Below are positions 7,665 through 16,024 of a DNA stretch of 57,438 bases, one piece after another. The stretch lies in NCBI GenBank assembly GCA_031551355.1, contig JAVBNT010000032.1:1-57438 (forward strand). Direction: 5' to 3'. Position numbers and translations under genes: made by a program. The number at the start of each line of letters is the position of its first letter. Within the stretch, counting starts at the first letter, position 1. The stretch comes from JAVBNT01 sp031551355. Its GTDB lineage: Bacteria; Vulcanimicrobiota; CADAWZ01. The notes beneath the pieces are model-generated. The model did not search any database. It saw only the letters and a list, made by a program, of their open reading frames with translations, and had not been told where the DNA came from.

Positions 7665-7678
7665 AAGAGGTCCCTATC

Positions 7679-9001
7679 ATGAATAACAAGGCCGATAACA
7701 AACCGGATTTGCAATGGTGGCATATATTAAATATGAGCGTCGGGTTCTTCGGAATTCAGCACGGTTTTGAAATACAGTTTGCACGTATGAGCTCCATATA
7801 CGAAAAGCTCGGCGCCAATCCGGAACAAATCCCGTTGCTGTGGCTTGCGGCACCGCTTACCGGCCTGCTCATCCAACCAATAATAGGTTATATGAGCGAC
7901 AACACCTGGATTGGCAGCCTCAAAATGAGGCGCCGCCCGTATTTCCTTTTTGGGGCTATTTTTGCCAGCATCGCCCTTTGCCTGATGCCCAACAGTTCCA
8001 CGCTGTGGATGGCGGCAGGACTTCTGTGGATTCTGGATGCTTCACTCAATATCAGTATGGAACCGTTCCGGGCTTTGGTGGCAGACAAGCTTAACAGCAA
8101 ACAAAGACCTTCCGGATTCGCGATGCAGACACTGATGATCGGCCTGGGAACAATCCTCGGCAACTATATAGCCTCGCTTGATTTCATAAAAATCGCGCCC
8201 TGGATGAAACAGTTTGCCGTCAGTTCGATGCACATATCATTTTACACCTGTGCGGCAATATATCTGATTTCAATATTATACACGGTCCTGCTGACACCGG
8301 AATACCCGCCGGAAACGGAAGAGGGCAAAAAGGAAAAAACCACCATATCCGAGGCGCTTAACCGCTGGTGGCAGGAAACTTCCGACTGCTATAAAAAAAT
8401 GCCGACGGTAATGAAAAAACTGGCCGTGGTCCAATTCTTTACCTGGATGGGACTTTTCTGTATGTGGATGTTTTACACGGTGGCAGTCGCCAAATACGTT
8501 TTTGGCGCTACCGATCCCCATTCGGAACTATACGATCAGGGAATCCGGTGGGGAGCACATACGATGATCATCAAAGGAATCGCCACGCCGCTGTTCGCCC
8601 TTTGTATACCGTTTCTTGTCAAAAAAATCGGCGCCGTCAACACGCACATGACAAATCTGCTGATCTGTGGACTTGGTCTGATTGCCGTGCCGTTTATTAA
8701 AAACCCGCAAATGCTTTACCTGCCGATGGTTGCCGCCGGTATCGGCTGGGCTTCAATCACCGCGCTGCCTTATATAATACTTGCGGATCACATCCCGGCC
8801 AACAAATACGGCATCTATATGGGTATTTTCAATATGTTCATCGTGATCCCTGAAATACTCGTATCAATCGGCCTCGGCAGCATAATCATGAAACTGCTCA
8901 ACGGCAACCACGCGCTGGCGGTAGGTTTCGGCGGTATTTTGCTGATAATCGCGGCCCTGTGCACCCCGCCCCTGAGGAAATATGATTCAGTAGCGAAATA
9001 G
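7679..9001 (+). CDS. MFS transporter, SLC45/GPH-like sugar transporter family
   Basis: The 440-residue integral membrane protein has roughly 12 hydrophobic segments with a charged central loop (about 208-245). The segment APLTGLLIQPIIGYMSDNTW followed by KMRRRPYFLFG is the signature loop 2-3 region of SLC45/sucrose-type major facilitator transporters, in which a conserved D and RRRP motif occur. Substrate cannot be read from sequence; disaccharides are typical. The gene follows the aminotransferase by 14 bp with AGAGG upstream of the ATG. The C-terminus is short and soluble. Confidence 0.85.
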   Translation: MNNKADNKPDLQWWHILNMSVGFFGIQHGFEIQFARMSSIYEKLGANPEQIPLLWLAAPLTGLLIQPIIGYMSDNTWIGSLKMRRRPYFLFGAIFASIALCLMPNSSTLWMAAGLLWILDASLNISMEPFRALVADKLNSKQRPSGFAMQTLMIGLGTILGNYIASLDFIKIAPWMKQFAVSSMHISFYTCAAIYLISILYTVLLTPEYPPETEEGKKEKTTISEALNRWWQETSDCYKKMPTVMKKLAVVQFFTWMGLFCMWMFYTVAVAKYVFGATDPHSELYDQGIRWGAHTMIIKGIATPLFALCIPFLVKKIGAVNTHMTNLLICGLGLIAVPFIKNPQMLYLPMVAAGIGWASITALPYIILADHIPANKYGIYMGIFNMFIVIPEILVSIGLGSIIMKLLNGNHALAVGFGGILLIIAALCTPPLRKYDSVAK

Positions 9002-9046
9002 GTATTAAACCACAGTATCATTACAAAAGGAGTTGTATCTATCATT

Positions 9047-9607
9047 ATGATGAATAACATGGCCACAAAAAATTCGTTATATTTTCTGGACAACGACAAT
9101 ATAAAAATTGAGGAATTCCTAAGGACAAAAAATTTTACTCCGGAATCAGCCAAAAATATTTCACCTTTTGAAATAATAAAAAAATGTTGCAAAAAAATTT
9201 TCAAGGAGCTGCTCGCCTACATTCTTATATTCTCAGTTATTGGTTTTATTAAGGGAGATTTTCTTGATAAAAATTTTATTTTATTTTTTACGATTGCCAT
9301 AAGTTTGTTAGCAATCATACCTAACTTTTTTCATCTTCCCAAAATGCTGACGCTCTTAAAAAACGGACGACCCGCAAAAGGTGTAATCGTTTATGACTCC
9401 TTTTCATCAGGTAAAGCACTTTACAGCAATATGGAATTCGCATTTATAACCGAGAACGGGCAATTCATAAAAAAATCAGGCCTATTCAACAGGGAGAGAA
9501 TGTTTCATATGCCAGGACACGTAGGAACCGTGCTTTATTTACCAAACAACCCTGACAACAACTGGTTTATTGATAACCCGCAGCTGATCATGCAAAATCT
9601 CCTTTGA
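9047..9607 (+). CDS. Hypothetical membrane protein
   Basis: The 186-residue protein is not recognised. It has two adjacent membrane segments (about 55-72 and 76-95) followed by a soluble C-terminal region with a beta-rich pattern (GRPAKGVIVYDSFSSGKALY, later GTVLYLPNNPDNNWFID). The order of two TMs, then a short KG-V strand and a late LYxPxNP motif resembles DUF3592-type small membrane proteins, but this is weak. AAAGGAG lies 14 nt before the first ATG at 9047; the ATG at 9050 is an equally possible start. It is 45 bp downstream of the transporter. Confidence 0.6.
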   Translation: MMNNMATKNSLYFLDNDNIKIEEFLRTKNFTPESAKNISPFEIIKKCCKKIFKELLAYILIFSVIGFIKGDFLDKNFILFFTIAISLLAIIPNFFHLPKMLTLLKNGRPAKGVIVYDSFSSGKALYSNMEFAFITENGQFIKKSGLFNRERMFHMPGHVGTVLYLPNNPDNNWFIDNPQLIMQNLL

Positions 9608-9616
9608 AAAAAATAC

Positions 9617-9972
9617 TGTGGATTCCGCCTGCACAACAATGACATAAAATATTAAAACTGCGCTCAAATTGATAAAGAACCGAAGACAAATCGAATTGCG
9701 ACAAACGGAGCGTAGTCTTTATATACGTAAAATACGCAGCAAGCCTTCAGACTTTACAAATAAAATAGGGCCTACCATTCGGCATATGCCCAATATTTAC
9801 AGTAAAACTATGGATTCCCGCAGACGCGGGAATGACATAAAATATTATTTTATACAAAATAATTACAATAAAAAATCAATTGAAACCGGTGAAGCTGTTA
9901 AGTCAAAGGCAATTTCGACAAGCGGGGCGTAGCCAAACGAACATCCGATTTGACGACGCATACGGGCATAAT
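9617..9972. repeat. Cluster of dispersed repeats between converging genes
   Basis: No real gene is seen here. Two copies of a GGATTCC...GGAATGACA-type repeat lie at 9617-9653 and 9810-9847; they share AATGACATAAAATATT, and the second has a clean TTCCCG-CAGACG-CGGGAA hairpin. A degenerate family-1 element follows at 9871-9972 (TTGAAACCGGTGAAG, then AAGGCAATTTCGACAAGC). A further short piece with AATTGCGACAAACGGAGCGT is at about 9693-9712. An open frame at 9669-9932 runs through these repeats and is not protein-like. Confidence 0.6.
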
Positions 9973-9983
9973 TCACTGTATTC

Positions 9984-10877
9984 TCAGTAGCCCATCATCT
10001 TCTTCCACCATGGCTTCCTCGCCGCCGTCAAAGCTTCCTCTTTTTCGGCGATCAGCGCCAAGAGCTCTTCTTCCCGATCTTCCAGACGCTTTTCAGCGGC
10101 CGTCTTTTCCTCTTCCTCTTTGTGAAGACGCTGCCTCATATCATCCATTGAGCGTTTTGTCTCGCCAAGCTGAGCCTCGTAAACTTCCCTCATCTTCTGA
10201 TTTTCACTGCGCACTTCTTCAAGATGCCTGCCGATATTGCTCAAAGCTTCTTCCTTGGCAGTGGATTCGGTTCTAAGCTGCTTTTCAAGATCCAGAACTC
10301 TTGTCTGTATATATTCGGGAGGAGCCGGCAAGGCTTTCATTTTATTCGTCAGATCTTCACAGCGATACCGGTAAAGCAAAATGCCTTGTATCAGTCGATC
10401 ACGCTCCTGGGACCATTCCTTCTGTTTTTGTTCATAATGATCAAGCGGTATGCTGGCGACAAAAACACCGGAAACTGGATTATTATGGCCTTCCATAACA
10501 AATGCCGGAGATTTCGACTCAGCGTTTGCCCTGGCGGCTTGCTTAACCGTTTCCTGTTTTGCCGCACTGTCAAGACATATGTCACCATCTATTTCAGGTT
10601 CTTTCCCGCATATTTCATGACATACGGAGAGATCTTCTCCCTCTTTCATAGTACAGTTGGCACATCTTGAATCTTCTTTTTTAAGATCAGCAGCGCTCGA
10701 CAGGGCTGACAGCGTCTCGCGATGAACCATCCACTGCTCCCGCCCATTGTCCATAATTTTTTTTACATTGGATATTTTCTTCCTGTGAACAAGCAACCTT
10801 ATTGCGTTAAGGCTCTTACCTGTTATTTCACTGGCCTCTTTGAGTGAGAACCATTCACGGACAGCTGTTTCAGACAT
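9984..10877 (-). CDS. HTH protein with Cys cluster, long coiled coil and Trp-rich basic tail
   Basis: Residues 6-55 form an excisionase/MerR-like helix-turn-helix (WFSLKEASEITGKSLNAIRL). A Cys cluster follows (CANC, then CHEIC and C within about 30 residues), possibly metal-binding. Residues about 160-285 are a charged coiled coil, and the protein ends PWWKKMMGY, an amphipathic aromatic-basic tail that could touch membrane. The domain order resembles chromosome- or plasmid-organising proteins such as RacA, although no homology is claimed. The open frame extends to a TTG at 10883, but GGAGG is 7 nt from the ATG at 10877, so I start there. It is monocistronic. Confidence 0.75.
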   Translation of the reverse strand: MSETAVREWFSLKEASEITGKSLNAIRLLVHRKKISNVKKIMDNGREQWMVHRETLSALSSAADLKKEDSRCANCTMKEGEDLSVCHEICGKEPEIDGDICLDSAAKQETVKQAARANAESKSPAFVMEGHNNPVSGVFVASIPLDHYEQKQKEWSQERDRLIQGILLYRYRCEDLTNKMKALPAPPEYIQTRVLDLEKQLRTESTAKEEALSNIGRHLEEVRSENQKMREVYEAQLGETKRSMDDMRQRLHKEEEEKTAAEKRLEDREEELLALIAEKEEALTAARKPWWKKMMGY

Positions 10878-11080
10878 ATACAAACCTCCAAGCCGGATAA
10901 AACGGCTACAACATTAATTCAAAGATAAGTATATTTCTAACATAATAAAAAACTTCCTGCCAAAAGACATATGTCAAATTAGTTGCCGATTCACAGTTTT
11001 TAGTAAAAAGAAGATACGGCCGGAACTTTGATTACGATCTTATTTTGACAGTGCTCTGGACAGAAAAACAATCCTGATAA

Positions 11081-11120
11081 AAAAGCAATTCCCGCCCACA
11101 CGCTAAAGCGGAGACGGGAA
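11081..11120 (-). terminator. Terminator after the PanE-like gene
   Basis: TTCCCG (11089-11094) pairs with CGGGAA (11115-11120) around an inner CGCT/AGCG hairpin. On the minus strand the stem is followed by TTGCTTTTTT. It lies directly after the stop of the gene at 11128. The rest of 10884-11080 shows no gene. Confidence 0.8.
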
Positions 11121-11127
11121 CTGATAA

Positions 11128-12168
11128 CTAATTCCCGCGATATTCCTGAAATGCAGCCCACAGTTTATCAGGATCATCCCGGTAATCACTCTTGCTTAAC
11201 TTTCCGCTGACAATATTGTCAAGTGTCTTAAACAAAAACTCGTTTGCCTTTGCTTCCAGTCCAAGTTTCTGCGCTTCTTTATATACGGCTCCATTCAAAA
11301 CATCGTTTTCGGAAAAGCCGCAGCCGCTTTCAAGATCTATAAACAAAGACGGCATTTTCGTGCCCCTTGACATATTTCTCTGCGCAAAAGACATTACTAT
11401 TTCTATGAAGGTCGGCGGAAACGAAGCAAACATCATCGCCATTGCCTTTACGGGGTATCCAGGCAGGTCGATAGGTTTTATTGACATTTTTTTCATTAGC
11501 GCCAAAATTTCGACAATAACGTTCTTTTCAATAACCGTCATCTTACGGTTGTCAAAAATCTCACTCATTGTCATGCCGGTGATCGCCGAAATTGCGTTTG
11601 CCATCACATTAAGCATTAATTTAGACCACTTCATTTCTCTGAAATCGGCACACTCAACAACGGCAAAGCCGGCTTTACGAAAAATACCGGCAATATCACT
11701 GCAGTTAACAGATGTATCAGGACAGGCAAAAGCTATCCCGCCCTTATTATTGGCAATCTCAACTATATCCTGACCCACTTTGGCTACAGGCAACGTCAGT
11801 GATGCGGAAACTATTGAAGAAATACCAAATTTTTCCGCTAAAAGCTCCTCATTGCCAATACCATTCTGGATTGTAACCAGGCGTTTAAAAAGAGACTCCG
11901 GACAGACGGAAAGAAAGTCCGCTGTATTGTATGATTTCACACAAAGAACGGCAAAGTCAAACGGCTGCGGCTGAAGTTCCAAAGAATCAAGCGTCTGCGG
12001 CTGTTTAATAGTCTTTGTCCTGCCGTTTACAATTAATGAGAGTCCCTTTTCGGTCAAGGAATCTATTCTGCTTTTCCTATCATAAAAAACAACATCGTTC
12101 CCCGATTTTTCAAGCGCAACTCCGAGCAAAGTACCAATCGCTCCAATGCCAACAATAAGAATCCTCAT
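11128..12168 (-). CDS. 2-dehydropantoate 2-reductase (PanE/ApbA) family protein
   Basis: The N-terminus MRILIVGIGAIGTLLG is the Rossmann GxGxxG fingerprint for NADP(H), followed by the family's KSYNT loop (about 80) and the IQNGIGNEE block. The C-terminal helical domain has MKWSKLMLNVMANAISAITG, which contains the conserved catalytic-lysine region of ketopantoate reductases, and a later GTKMPSLFIDLESG. PanE makes pantoate for coenzyme A, but the family has many paralogues, so the substrate is uncertain. The reading frame allows a GTG at 12177; the ATG at 12168 gives the canonical N-terminus and is 11 nt from GGAG. It has its own terminator and no operon partner. Confidence 0.85.
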   Translation of the reverse strand: MRILIVGIGAIGTLLGVALEKSGNDVVFYDRKSRIDSLTEKGLSLIVNGRTKTIKQPQTLDSLELQPQPFDFAVLCVKSYNTADFLSVCPESLFKRLVTIQNGIGNEELLAEKFGISSIVSASLTLPVAKVGQDIVEIANNKGGIAFACPDTSVNCSDIAGIFRKAGFAVVECADFREMKWSKLMLNVMANAISAITGMTMSEIFDNRKMTVIEKNVIVEILALMKKMSIKPIDLPGYPVKAMAMMFASFPPTFIEIVMSFAQRNMSRGTKMPSLFIDLESGCGFSENDVLNGAVYKEAQKLGLEAKANEFLFKTLDNIVSGKLSKSDYRDDPDKLWAAFQEYRGN

Positions 12169-12202
12169 CTCAACCACAACTCCAAACTATTATTAACGCT
12201 GC

Positions 12203-12233
12203 CCCATAAAAACAGCGCCGAAAAAATCGGCGC
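12203..12233 (-). terminator. Terminator after the LolA-like gene
   Basis: GCGCCGA (12215-12221) and TCGGCGC (12227-12233) form a perfect 7-bp stem with a 5-nt loop; on the minus strand a T-run (TGTTTTTAT) follows. Confidence 0.8.
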
Positions 12234-12333
12234 CAAAACTTAATCTATGCGGCTTGCCGCAACAATAAATCCTCCATGTCCCCAATTATGAAAACACAAC
12301 AATAATATAATTTACCCTTAAATATGTCAAGAC

Positions 12334-13089
12334 CTATTTAAGGAATTTTTCCATTGGATTGAACAAATTATCATCAAGTCCGGTATTTACGACAAGCGCC
12401 TTATAGATGACAAGGGCAGTCATCGTGCCGTTATTGTATTTTTCCAGTTTCATCGGAAAATAACGGCCGTCTTTGGTCTGGCCAAACTCTTTATAAAGAA
12501 CCATTTTCGTATTTTCTTTATCTTTAATTTTACGTGTGACCGTAAGTTTAAGCGGCACCCACCTGCTGGTATCAACCCAGACAACGGATTTTCCGTTACT
12601 GCCGTCGATACTTATTTTCGTGGTACTAACCCCATCAACGGTTTCTTTGCCTTCAATTTTGTAAACATTGTCAATATCCTGGTTATAATGAGTAAGTCCA
12701 AACGGCAAATTAAGCGGCGGGCTCGGCTCGTCCACTTTTTTCTTTACCGGATACTGGCCTGTTGAAAGATACAGCCATGCATTAAGTCCGTCTCTGATTA
12801 TAATCAGATTTTTGCCGTCGTTAACTCCCCCGGGCTCGACCATTATTGAGTCCACTCTTATTTTTGTCGGCTGCTTAAAATATATTTTATCCTTACTGCT
12901 AAGGGCCATGCTCGAACTACTGCCGTCTGAAGTCATTTCTTCATATTCAATAACAATATCGTTGACAGGCATTTGTCCGGACGTAATATACAAATGGTTA
13001 ATAATACCTACGGCATCGTTGCCCTGAGCGGAAAAAGCCGGGCAGCATACACACAGAAAAAGAAAAGTGAAAACAAAAAAATTCCTCAT
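12334..13089 (-). CDS. LolA-like periplasmic protein (lipoprotein-sorting fold)
   Basis: The 251-residue protein has a cleavable signal peptide (MRNFFVFTFLFLCVCCPAFS, cleavage near AQG). The mature part is a run of beta-strand patterns with IRVDSI, LIIIRDGLNAWLYL, TTKISIDG, VVWVDTSRWVPLKL and MVLYKEF, the arrangement seen in outer-membrane lipoprotein-sorting (LolA/LolB-fold) proteins. The family binds acylated or lipidic cargo in the periplasm. It follows the HtrA gene by 17 bp on the same strand, suggesting an envelope-maintenance operon, and is closed by the terminator at 12203-12233. Specific cargo is unknown. Confidence 0.75.
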   Translation of the reverse strand: MRNFFVFTFLFLCVCCPAFSAQGNDAVGIINHLYITSGQMPVNDIVIEYEEMTSDGSSSSMALSSKDKIYFKQPTKIRVDSIMVEPGGVNDGKNLIIIRDGLNAWLYLSTGQYPVKKKVDEPSPPLNLPFGLTHYNQDIDNVYKIEGKETVDGVSTTKISIDGSNGKSVVWVDTSRWVPLKLTVTRKIKDKENTKMVLYKEFGQTKDGRYFPMKLEKYNNGTMTALVIYKALVVNTGLDDNLFNPMEKFLK

Positions 13090-13106
13090 AAAACCATCCC
13101 CCTTAA

Positions 13107-14210
13107 TTAGTTTCTTGAACCAACCTTAACCGTGACGGCACCCTCGGAACCGTTACGCCATACTTTAAGATTAATCTTATCGTCCACCTTGGATTTTTTA
13201 ATTATACTGCGCAGCTCGTCAGATGTCTTTACCGGGCTGCCGTTTACATGAGTTATAATATCCCTTGGTTTCAGTCCGGAAAATATCGCCGGGCCGTCAG
13301 GCATAACTCCGGCAACGACAATACCTTCCTTACCTGAATAATGCAGATAGGAGGCAATCTGTTCATTCAAATCCTGCATAACAATACCGATGTAAGGCCT
13401 TACGACCTTGCCGTTAGCGGTAAGCTGCTCAACGATATTTTTAACGGTATTTATCGGGATCGCAAATCCTATCCCTTGAGCATAGGGAATTATCGCCGTA
13501 TTAATGCCTATCACCTCACCGCTCATATTGACCAGCGGCCCTCCGGAATTACCGGGATTAATCGCGGCGTCGGTCTGCAGCAAATCCTGAAAATCCTTGG
13601 ACTGATCGGAAAGATTACGACCTCTGCCGCTTAAAACGCCGTACGTCACCGTTTGCTGAAAGTGATAGGGGCTTCCAACCGCGATTACACTTTCACCGAT
13701 ACGCATTTTATCCGAATCACCAAGCCTGGCCGCCACCAAATTGGGAACATCTACTTTCAAAAGAGCCAAATCGGAGATAGAATCGTAACCCTGAACGACT
13801 GCCGGATAACTTTTATTGTCGGAAAAAGTAACCATGATTTCATTGGCACCATGAACAACATGTTCGTTGGTAAGAATAAGTCCGGATTTGTCAATAACAA
13901 CGCCTGATCCCCTGCCTTGCTGCGGGACTATCTGCGAGCGCCTGCCGGGAATGCCGAAAATACTTGTCATCGGATCCTGAACTTCGGTAAACGTCTTGGT
14001 ATCAATATAAACGACCGAAGGGAAAATCTTATCCACCGCATCGGGAACATCCCTGGCAAAGCCGGGCCCGAGTTCAGGCGCGACAGAGGATACGGAAGTT
14101 TTTGCCGGTAGCGTCTCAGCTGACGGAGGCCGCTTTGAAATCCCCGTAAAAATTAAAACAAGAAGCGCTCCAATAATACCGCCAAGTAAAGCCATAAAGA
14201 AATTTTTCAC
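13107..14210 (-). CDS. HtrA/Deg family serine protease, membrane anchored, one PDZ domain
   Basis: An N-terminal membrane anchor (about 4-24) precedes a trypsin-like domain with an intact triad: His117 in TNEHVV, Asp147 in SDLALLK and Ser222 in NPGNSGGPL. A single PDZ domain covers about 270-365 (GIVVAGVMPDGPA, then GLKPRDIITHVNG). One PDZ plus an uncleaved anchor is the DegS/HtrA-like form of periplasmic quality-control proteases. The start is GTG at 14210 behind GGGGGTG. It is the first of a pair with the LolA-like gene downstream, and the propeller-SHOCT gene ends 24 bp upstream, so the three may be one transcript. Confidence 0.93.
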   Translation of the reverse strand: MKNFFMALLGGIIGALLVLIFTGISKRPPSAETLPAKTSVSSVAPELGPGFARDVPDAVDKIFPSVVYIDTKTFTEVQDPMTSIFGIPGRRSQIVPQQGRGSGVVIDKSGLILTNEHVVHGANEIMVTFSDNKSYPAVVQGYDSISDLALLKVDVPNLVAARLGDSDKMRIGESVIAVGSPYHFQQTVTYGVLSGRGRNLSDQSKDFQDLLQTDAAINPGNSGGPLVNMSGEVIGINTAIIPYAQGIGFAIPINTVKNIVEQLTANGKVVRPYIGIVMQDLNEQIASYLHYSGKEGIVVAGVMPDGPAIFSGLKPRDIITHVNGSPVKTSDELRSIIKKSKVDDKINLKVWRNGSEGAVTVKVGSRN

Positions 14211-14234
14211 AAAAACACCCCCAATACCAAAATA

Positions 14235-15920
14235 TCATTTTCTTTTAGCCTGAAGCTGACGCTGATATTTAGCCTTTAAATCCCTATAGGATTCTTCATT
14301 AATCTCACCAAGCATAAATCTCTCTTCTATCGACTCAAGCAGCCTCTCCAATTTACGAATCTCGGCATTCACCGGTACTTCCGGAGACGGCAAAGACGTC
14401 TTTATATTTAAAGGCGGAGATGCTTCGGTCTTATGACGCTCTCCCGCGGAGACATCCAAATCAAGCGGTTTTTTTACCGGCTCATCCTTAACCGAATCAA
14501 CCGAAGGACTGTCATATTCCTGCATTATACGAAGCTCGGCTTCCTCAGGCGATAATTTTTTTGTCTTCTTGCTGAAATCTTCGTCGGCATTAATGATATC
14601 CGGTTCAACTTCTTCACTGCCCAATCCGGGATCAATCTCATCTTCAATACCGGGCTGTACTTTTGAAGAAGTAATTTCAAAGTCTATTGATATCGTTTTC
14701 GGCTTCGGAACAGGTCTTGGTTCCGGTAAATCCGATACCTGGCTCGTCTGCGGTTCGGGAGATCTTTTTACATCCCGCGAAACGTCAAGCATTTCAAGTT
14801 TTTCTATTTCTTTATTTTTTAAGGAATCGGCATCTTCATTTTCCGAAGGATAACCAAAATAATCTCTGTAATAATCAAATCCGTCATTTGAACCAAGCGT
14901 TTTATCGGCGCCCTTACTGGCAATAATCTCAAATCTCTTAATCTCTGTCGTTAAAGTAAGCAATTCAGTGGAAAATGCATAAAATTTATCATTATACATA
15001 TATACAAGAGAAAGCATGTCCCTTGCGTTAAATAAAAGATCAAAATCCACGCCCTTTTCAACAAAAGTATTCATATTATAAGTCGCAAGGTGATGTCCAC
15101 TGAAAGACTGCGCCGTGCAGATAAATCCTCTGGCAGTTTCCCGGTTTTCAAAAAGAACAAAACTCTTGGCCAGGTAAAAAAACTTTTTACCTGGCTCATA
15201 ATTAAGGTGAAAAATATTGCCGTCACGGGTCATTATCGCAAAAGACTCACTATTTCCCTGAACGAGCTTCAAAAGAACAATGCCGGAGCGGTGAACGGCC
15301 GTTTCCCTGATATCGGTATCAATAAGCCTCATTGTTTTCACTGCCTTTGAAGAAGAGGAATCAATGAGCAAAACCTCAACATTTATCTTCGAGCCGGACT
15401 TCTTAGGAGTTGTAACCAGATAGTAATACGCGTCACGCGAAATATTCCAAAGAAAGTTCGGCTCCAGTGCCGACGGCAGAGAAGTTTTATAAAGACTTTT
15501 AGTATTAAGAGTCTGCAGCTCAATCCTTACGAACTCAAACTCCCTCGGCTGATTCTCATCCTTGGAAAGCGAAGCAAAAAATTTATTTGCCGCCTTGGCC
15601 GTTTTTTTCATAAAGAAGACAAATCTTCCGTCTTCCGACATATGCGCATACTTTCCGACACTGGACGGATGAAGCTGCTCTGACGGCGGCAAAGGCAGGG
15701 ACTCCATTATACCGCTGGAGCCTGGTTTTACAAAAAAGACTTCATGCTGCGAATTTTCAATCAAAACCGAGCCCAGATTCGACACTTCACAAAAAGTGAC
15801 GGCACCTTTATCGTTTTCAACTTGCCACAGGCAATTTTCCCCGCTCATGAACGATAATTTTTTATCATCATAAACAAAAAAATACTTTGAGTCGGAGCTG
15901 CCGCTGTAACTATACGACAA
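14235..15920 (-). CDS. Beta-propeller-like protein with C-terminal SHOCT-type helix pair
   Basis: The 561-residue protein has no signal peptide. Residues 1-330 show repeated strand patterns with DG and aromatic residues (SEDGRFVFFMKKT, SRDAYYYLVTTP, SGIVLLKLV), consistent with a WD/YVTN-type propeller. A long acidic, proline-rich linker (about 340-510) follows. The last 40 residues (IRKLERLLESIEERFMLGEI, then NEESYRDLKAKY) match a SHOCT domain, a short oligomerisation motif. The start is TTG at 15920, 8 nt after a run of eight G; no ATG occurs before residue 25. Function is unknown. Confidence 0.65.
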   Translation of the reverse strand: MSYSYSGSSDSKYFFVYDDKKLSFMSGENCLWQVENDKGAVTFCEVSNLGSVLIENSQHEVFFVKPGSSGIMESLPLPPSEQLHPSSVGKYAHMSEDGRFVFFMKKTAKAANKFFASLSKDENQPREFEFVRIELQTLNTKSLYKTSLPSALEPNFLWNISRDAYYYLVTTPKKSGSKINVEVLLIDSSSSKAVKTMRLIDTDIRETAVHRSGIVLLKLVQGNSESFAIMTRDGNIFHLNYEPGKKFFYLAKSFVLFENRETARGFICTAQSFSGHHLATYNMNTFVEKGVDFDLLFNARDMLSLVYMYNDKFYAFSTELLTLTTEIKRFEIIASKGADKTLGSNDGFDYYRDYFGYPSENEDADSLKNKEIEKLEMLDVSRDVKRSPEPQTSQVSDLPEPRPVPKPKTISIDFEITSSKVQPGIEDEIDPGLGSEEVEPDIINADEDFSKKTKKLSPEEAELRIMQEYDSPSVDSVKDEPVKKPLDLDVSAGERHKTEASPPLNIKTSLPSPEVPVNAEIRKLERLLESIEERFMLGEINEESYRDLKAKYQRQLQAKRK

Positions 15921-16024
15921 AATTTATTCCCCCCCCTTACAGACACTATATAAAAATATCCCCGTGTCTGCGCCTTCAGTACTTTATAAGTAATGTGTTT
16001 ATATACAATTATAGCACATAATTA

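Noticed and set aside
9669..9932. Plus-strand ORF of 87 codons
   Set aside because: It crosses several dispersed repeats, has no ribosome-binding site and is compositionally unlike the real genes.
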